Assembly: GCF_043641665.1 (NCBI RefSeq)
Contig: NC_092203.1
Span: 11,984,873 to 12,048,872 of the forward strand
Source of the DNA: Enoplosus armatus
Taxonomy: Eukaryota > Chordata > Actinopteri > Centrarchiformes > Enoplosidae
Length of the DNA: 64,000 bases
Reading direction: 5' to 3'
The position numbers and the translations under genes were made by a program. Of the stretch, positions 60,274 through 64,000 are shown piece by piece (positions within the stretch are counted from its first letter, which is position 1; each line of letters starts with the position of its first letter). The notes beneath the pieces were generated by a model. That model was not told where the DNA came from and did no database searches. It saw only the letters and a list, made by a program, of their open reading frames with translations.

Positions 60274-63200
60274 ATGAGTCAGTGTGAGGACAGAGAGGAG
60301 GGAGTCCCTCCATCTAAAACCACTCTGCGTGGGGACCATGACAACCAGACCAAAGCTCCGAGGTGAGATGAGGATCTCTAACTGTCCATGACTCTTCTCC
60401 ATGTCGGAGCTCAGCACTCAAATCACTCCACCATCATTATTCACAGTCAAAGCTCTGTGTGTGTTGTGTTGAAGCCCAGAGCAGCAGAGACCAGACTCTC
60501 CCGGACCTGGACCAGGACCTGGTACTGAACGTGGACCTGGACCCAGCTGTGTGTCCTTCAAGAGTGAGTGGTCTATGGATCGACCTATTAAGTTCAAAGA
60601 TGGACACCATTCTGATAGTCAAAGGTAAGAATTTAAATTGGAAGTTATTTTTGTTGTTTGGTATTCGAACAATTAAAATTGAACATACACTGTGTGCACA
60701 ATTAGGCAAGTTGTATTCCTGAGGATTAATTTTATTTTTGAACAAATACAGTGCTGTCATGAGCCTTCCATCCATGGAGTCTGTTAGTTTCTTGATGTGT
60801 TGATGATCAACTTTTTGTGCAGCAGCAACCACAGCCTCCCAAATGCTGTTCAAAGAGGTGTATTGTCTTCCCTCACTGTAAATCTCACGTTTAAGAAGGG
60901 CCCACAAGCAATGTTCCCTCTAATTTTTCATGTGTCAGAGCAAACACACAAACTCGGTGAGCAGTCCCTTGGACCACTGTGAGCAACATCAGACGTGTGC
61001 ACTGTGGTCACGCCAGCATCGCATCCATCCAAGTTACATGGTTTATAAAAAGAATCAAATTACAGCATTTACATTTCTGTTAGAATACTTTTAATTAAGT
61101 GCTTTATCCCACTTACAATGAAAATGATAAAAATCTTGTTCATGACTTGTGTAGTATGTTAACGCTATTGGGAGTATAAATATTTAATTTTAGCTATGGC
61201 AAAACATGCCCACCAAACCAAGCCAACTGTATACTCCAGTTTTGAAAACACACTTAACATTTTTATTATAAAGCTTAGACTTGTATTATAAGTATGAGCC
61301 AGTGTGAAGCTCCTGCTGTGCACTGGGTGAGATTGCTTTCAAATGGCTTTTGTGCTGAATGTGTCGCTTGAGGTAGTCCAGCTTCCATTCTGTCCTCATT
61401 TTTCCCTCCGAAAACTCGCTTGCAATTTTGGCTTCGCAACATGTTTTGCAGAGCAGTCCTTTCTCGCTCGAAAAAGAAAAAATCTCCCCCAGTTTCACAG
61501 TTTTTTCTTCTGTTTGGACATATTCCGACAGCCATTCCATCTTAAAAGAACCACATTTCTTTTTTACTTTGGCATGGTGAGGGGATGTGCCGCTGCCCGT
61601 TCGTTTTGCCATTATTAGAAAGGGTCGACATAAGCAGAACTTAGCATCATTAGCGTGTCTTCCATCCACATCGGCTACACCGCTTTGCTAGCTAAAACAT
61701 CGGTGGCTGCACATAAGAACGCCTGTCAATGACGTCGATTAGCTGCGACTGCTGCGTAAATACCTACAGTATGTGAATCGCATCATTCGCTGGAGCAGCC
61801 AGTCAACGGCCATTCACTGACTCACACTGAAAAATAGCACAGAATGAATTGTTATATTTTTATTTTATTTTCAGTTCAGTTTGGAGTTTTATTTTGTGCG
61901 CAGTGTAGATTTTCTGTGCGCGGAGACAGTGTCAGCAGTGCGCAATTGCGCAGGCGCGCAGTTTAGAGGGAACAGTGCCCACAAGTTCTCAATAGGGTTT
62001 AGGTCAGGTGGGGAAGGGGGCCCATGTCATTATTCTGTCATCTTTAAGGCCTTTGCTGGCTAGCCACGCAGTGGAGCACTTGGATGCATGTGATGGAGCA
62101 TCGTCCTGCATTAAAATCATGGCCTTCTTGAATGATGTAGACTTTTTCCTGTACCACTGCTTGAAGAAAGTGTCTTCTAAAAACTGGCAGTAGGTTTGGG
62201 AGTTGATTTTAAGTCCATCTTCAACACGAAAAGGTCCAACTAGCTCATCCTTAATAATAGCAGCCCATACCAGAACCCCACCTCCACCTCGCTGGCGTCT
62301 GACTCGAAGTGGAGCTCTGTGCCCATTCGTGATCCATCTGGTCCGTCAAGAGTCACTCTCATTTCATCTGTCCATAAAACCTTTGAAAAATCTGTCTTCA
62401 GATATCTCTTGGCCCGGTCCTGACGTTTCAACTTATGAGTCTTGTTCAGTGGTGGTCGTGTTTCAGCCTTCCTCACCTGGGCCATGTCTCTGAGCACCGA
62501 ACACCTTGTACTTCTGGACAGGTTGCATTTCTGGAATATGGCAGCACTGGAGGTTAATGGGTTCCTGGTAGCTTCACGTTTAATTCTTCTCAAGTCTTTA
62601 GCAGCTAATTTGCGCCTTTTTTTCTCCACACGTTTCTTGCGACCCTGTTGACTATTTGCAGCAAAACGTTTGATTGTTCGATGATCACGCCTCAATAGCT
62701 TAGCTACTTCAAGAGTGCTGCATCCCTCTGAAAGGCATTTTACAATTTTTGACTTTTCAGAGTCTCTTAAATCTCTTTTTTGGCCCATTTAGGTCATCAA
62801 GATACTCACTTGCCTAACAATTGTGCACGCAGTGTAATTTTCGGTGTTTCCATGGAAAGTGACCACCCAAGAAATGTTTATACCAAGATGCAGGAAAGGT
62901 ATTTTGCCAAGTAAATGACATTATGTATAATTATATTTATATAAATATATAAATGTATATTTCTCAGCAATATTTTACCCAGAAAGAATTATGATAAGTA
63001 TATGCTCTGTGTTTGTTGGTGGATCCAGCAGTGTTTCTACCAGGATCCACTAGATAGAACACAGCACATGTAACACTGTGTGTCATTATGTTTTCAGCAG
63101 CAGAGCTCAGAGGTTCCCAGTGGTCAGTTAGCCCTGCAGCATCAAACATACAGAGACTCAATATTTGTGGTGTGTACAAACACAACCACCTAGAAATTTT

Positions 63201-64000
63201 CCTAGAAATTACATTTATATGTTAGTAAATAGTTTTCCCAGTTACGCTGTGCTGGTAAACGTAATCTCTGCCTGGATTATGTTCACTGACAACTTTTTTT
63301 GAGTAAATTAAACGTTACATTAAATACCGCACAGGAGTTGTAGGTCAGAGGTAGGGCTGTACCCAACTCAGAATGTTGTCAGTCGAATTGGATTTCGCTG
63401 TTTAATTTGAATATTTGACTATTCGTTCCTTTTTTTTATATAAACTATCAAGCAACGCTTTAATAAACTGCCAGATTTTTGAATGGGGTTCGGCGGGACG
63501 TTCAGGGTGACAGCGACGTTCAGTAATATTGTAAACAAGCCAAGTTAGCCCTCCGAGCTAATGCGTGCTAACTACGCTAACAGTGGATCAGAAATATGCA
63601 ACAACATTTTATACAGACACTAGATATCAAACAAAAGCCAGAGACTGTATCATATTAAATTGCTGTGAGCTTAAAATTCACCACTTTTAAGCAGAACTGG
63701 GCCGCTGCCTCCATCTCACTCAGACTCACCCTGGGTCCGGTTCCACAGCTGCCTCCATCTCACTCAGACTCCTCCTGGGTCCGGTTCCACAGCTGCCTGG
63801 ACCTGTTGCAGACATCTTCACTGAGCTGACGGGATGACTTGATATAGTGGAATGATTTTACCCTGGAGAACAACATGAAAGTGAGGAGTGCTCTCTCCGC
63901 AGCTACCTCTGGGGACCGAAATGTTCCAAGAAACATACTGACTGACAAAAAAAATATTCTACACCTGGGGTTTCCCAAGGTGCTCCCAGGCAGATGCGAT
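60274..64000 (+). CDS. Fish NLR, copy C (5' exons only; runs off window)
   Basis: Only the N-terminal exons are inside the window: 60274-60362 ([20 protein letters not shown], as in A and B) and 60475-60624, which is 12 bases longer than in copies A and B (an extra four residues in the Gly-Pro tract). A copy of the 79-base exon ends at about 63177, but a deletion has removed its original acceptor and the first seven bases; the new acceptor TTTTCAG leaves it in the wrong phase. The gene may skip it and use a later copy outside the window, as copy B can. The preceding intron holds a Tc1 element. Whether copy C is functional cannot be judged. Confidence 0.75.
60688..62834 (-). mobile_element. 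Tc1-like transposon, disrupted, in NLR copy C intron
   Basis: Ends are inverted: left CACTGTGTGCACAATTAGG, right (minus strand) CACTGCGTGCACAATTGTTA. It is flanked by TA on both sides (60686-60687 and 62835-62836); copy B has the empty site (GAACATAATTTTC). The minus-strand transposase has a helix-turn-helix N-terminus (STLEVAKLLRRDHRTIKRF), the first catalytic Asp region (VLWTDEMRVTLDGPDG), the second (MILMQDDAPSHAS) and NPIENLW. Frameshifts follow DGPDG, and a hAT element splits the gene right after the NPIEN motif. Without the insertion it would be about 1.07 kb. It is inactive. Confidence 0.93.
60909..61977 (-). mobile_element. Non-autonomous hAT element nested in the Tc1 transposon
   Basis: Flanked by a perfect 8-base direct repeat CCCACAAG (60901-60908 and 61978-61985). 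The termini are CAATGTTCCCTCTAA and, inverted, CACTGTTCCCTCTAA. Length is 1069 bases. On the minus strand (about 61286-61669) it encodes a zinc-finger-like N-terminus (MAKRTGSG start, LLCKTCCEAKIASEF, YLKRHIQHKSHL) resembling the BED/TTF-type finger of hAT transposases. The catalytic RNase H-like domain is absent, so it needs transposase supplied from elsewhere. Confidence 0.9.
63704..63791. repeat. 44-base tandem repeat, two units
   Basis: Two near-identical 44-base units beginning GCTGCCTCCATCTCACTCAG and containing CCTGGGTCCGGTTCCACA. They lie in the copy C intron close to the window end; a third partial unit follows. Confidence 0.85.

Noticed and set aside
63760..63978. Seventy-two-codon minus-strand frame at the window end
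   Set aside because: Partly covers the 44-base tandem repeat and resembles no known protein.
1..64000. CRISPR arrays, bacterial operons, tRNA or rRNA genes
   Set aside because: No regularly spaced direct repeats, no ribosomal sequence and no cloverleaf were noticed; the window is vertebrate nuclear DNA.

Overview
The window is vertebrate nuclear DNA, almost certainly from a spiny-rayed (percomorph) teleost. The evidence is short split genes with GT-AG introns, a five-gene run of vitamin K-dependent clotting factors containing three factor VII paralogues, fish-type NLR genes (FISNA-NACHT-LRR-B30.2), and fish-typical transposons (Rex1/L2-like LINEs, Tc1, hAT, palindromic MITEs). All calls come from reading the sequence; no database search was run. 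Exon models were built by hand from splice sites, and for every complete gene the summed coding length is an exact multiple of three.

Positions 1-25164 hold five clotting genes, all on the minus strand: a protein Z-like gene cut by the window edge, f10, a factor VII homologue whose catalytic serine is Asp (f7i-like), f7 and an f7-like gene. They share one architecture: signal peptide exon, Gla exon, a 25-base exon, EGF1, EGF2, activation exon, then protease exons. F7 normally starts the extrinsic pathway with tissue factor and activates F10. Protein Z and the F7 pseudoprotease are expected to act as brakes or decoys, so activators and likely inhibitors sit side by side.

Positions 27164-35431 hold a head-to-head pair with 913 bases between start codons: a minus-strand ADP-ribosylglycohydrolase-family gene resembling J1-crystallin/selenoprotein J, and plus-strand setdb2, a histone H3K9 methyltransferase with a split SET domain.

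Positions 36450-64000 hold a tandem array of fish NLR genes on the plus strand. Copies A and B are complete and intact (1086 and 1147 codons in my models); copy C runs off the window. Each copy has a near-identical leader with an ISRE/IRF-like element, which suggests interferon control. The array is heavily invaded by transposons, but almost entirely in introns and flanks: two related LINE copies, a decayed LINE ORF1-type fragment, and a Tc1 element at a TA site in copy C that is itself split by a 1.07-kb hAT element with a perfect 8-base target duplication.

The points most worth following are: the protein Z-like gene that lacks the two exons for the first half of the protease domain; the Ser-to-Asp and Asp-to-Glu changes in the f7i-like gene; the two 79-base exon variants in NLR copy B that cannot both be used in frame; the ISRE-bearing leaders; and the nested transposon.
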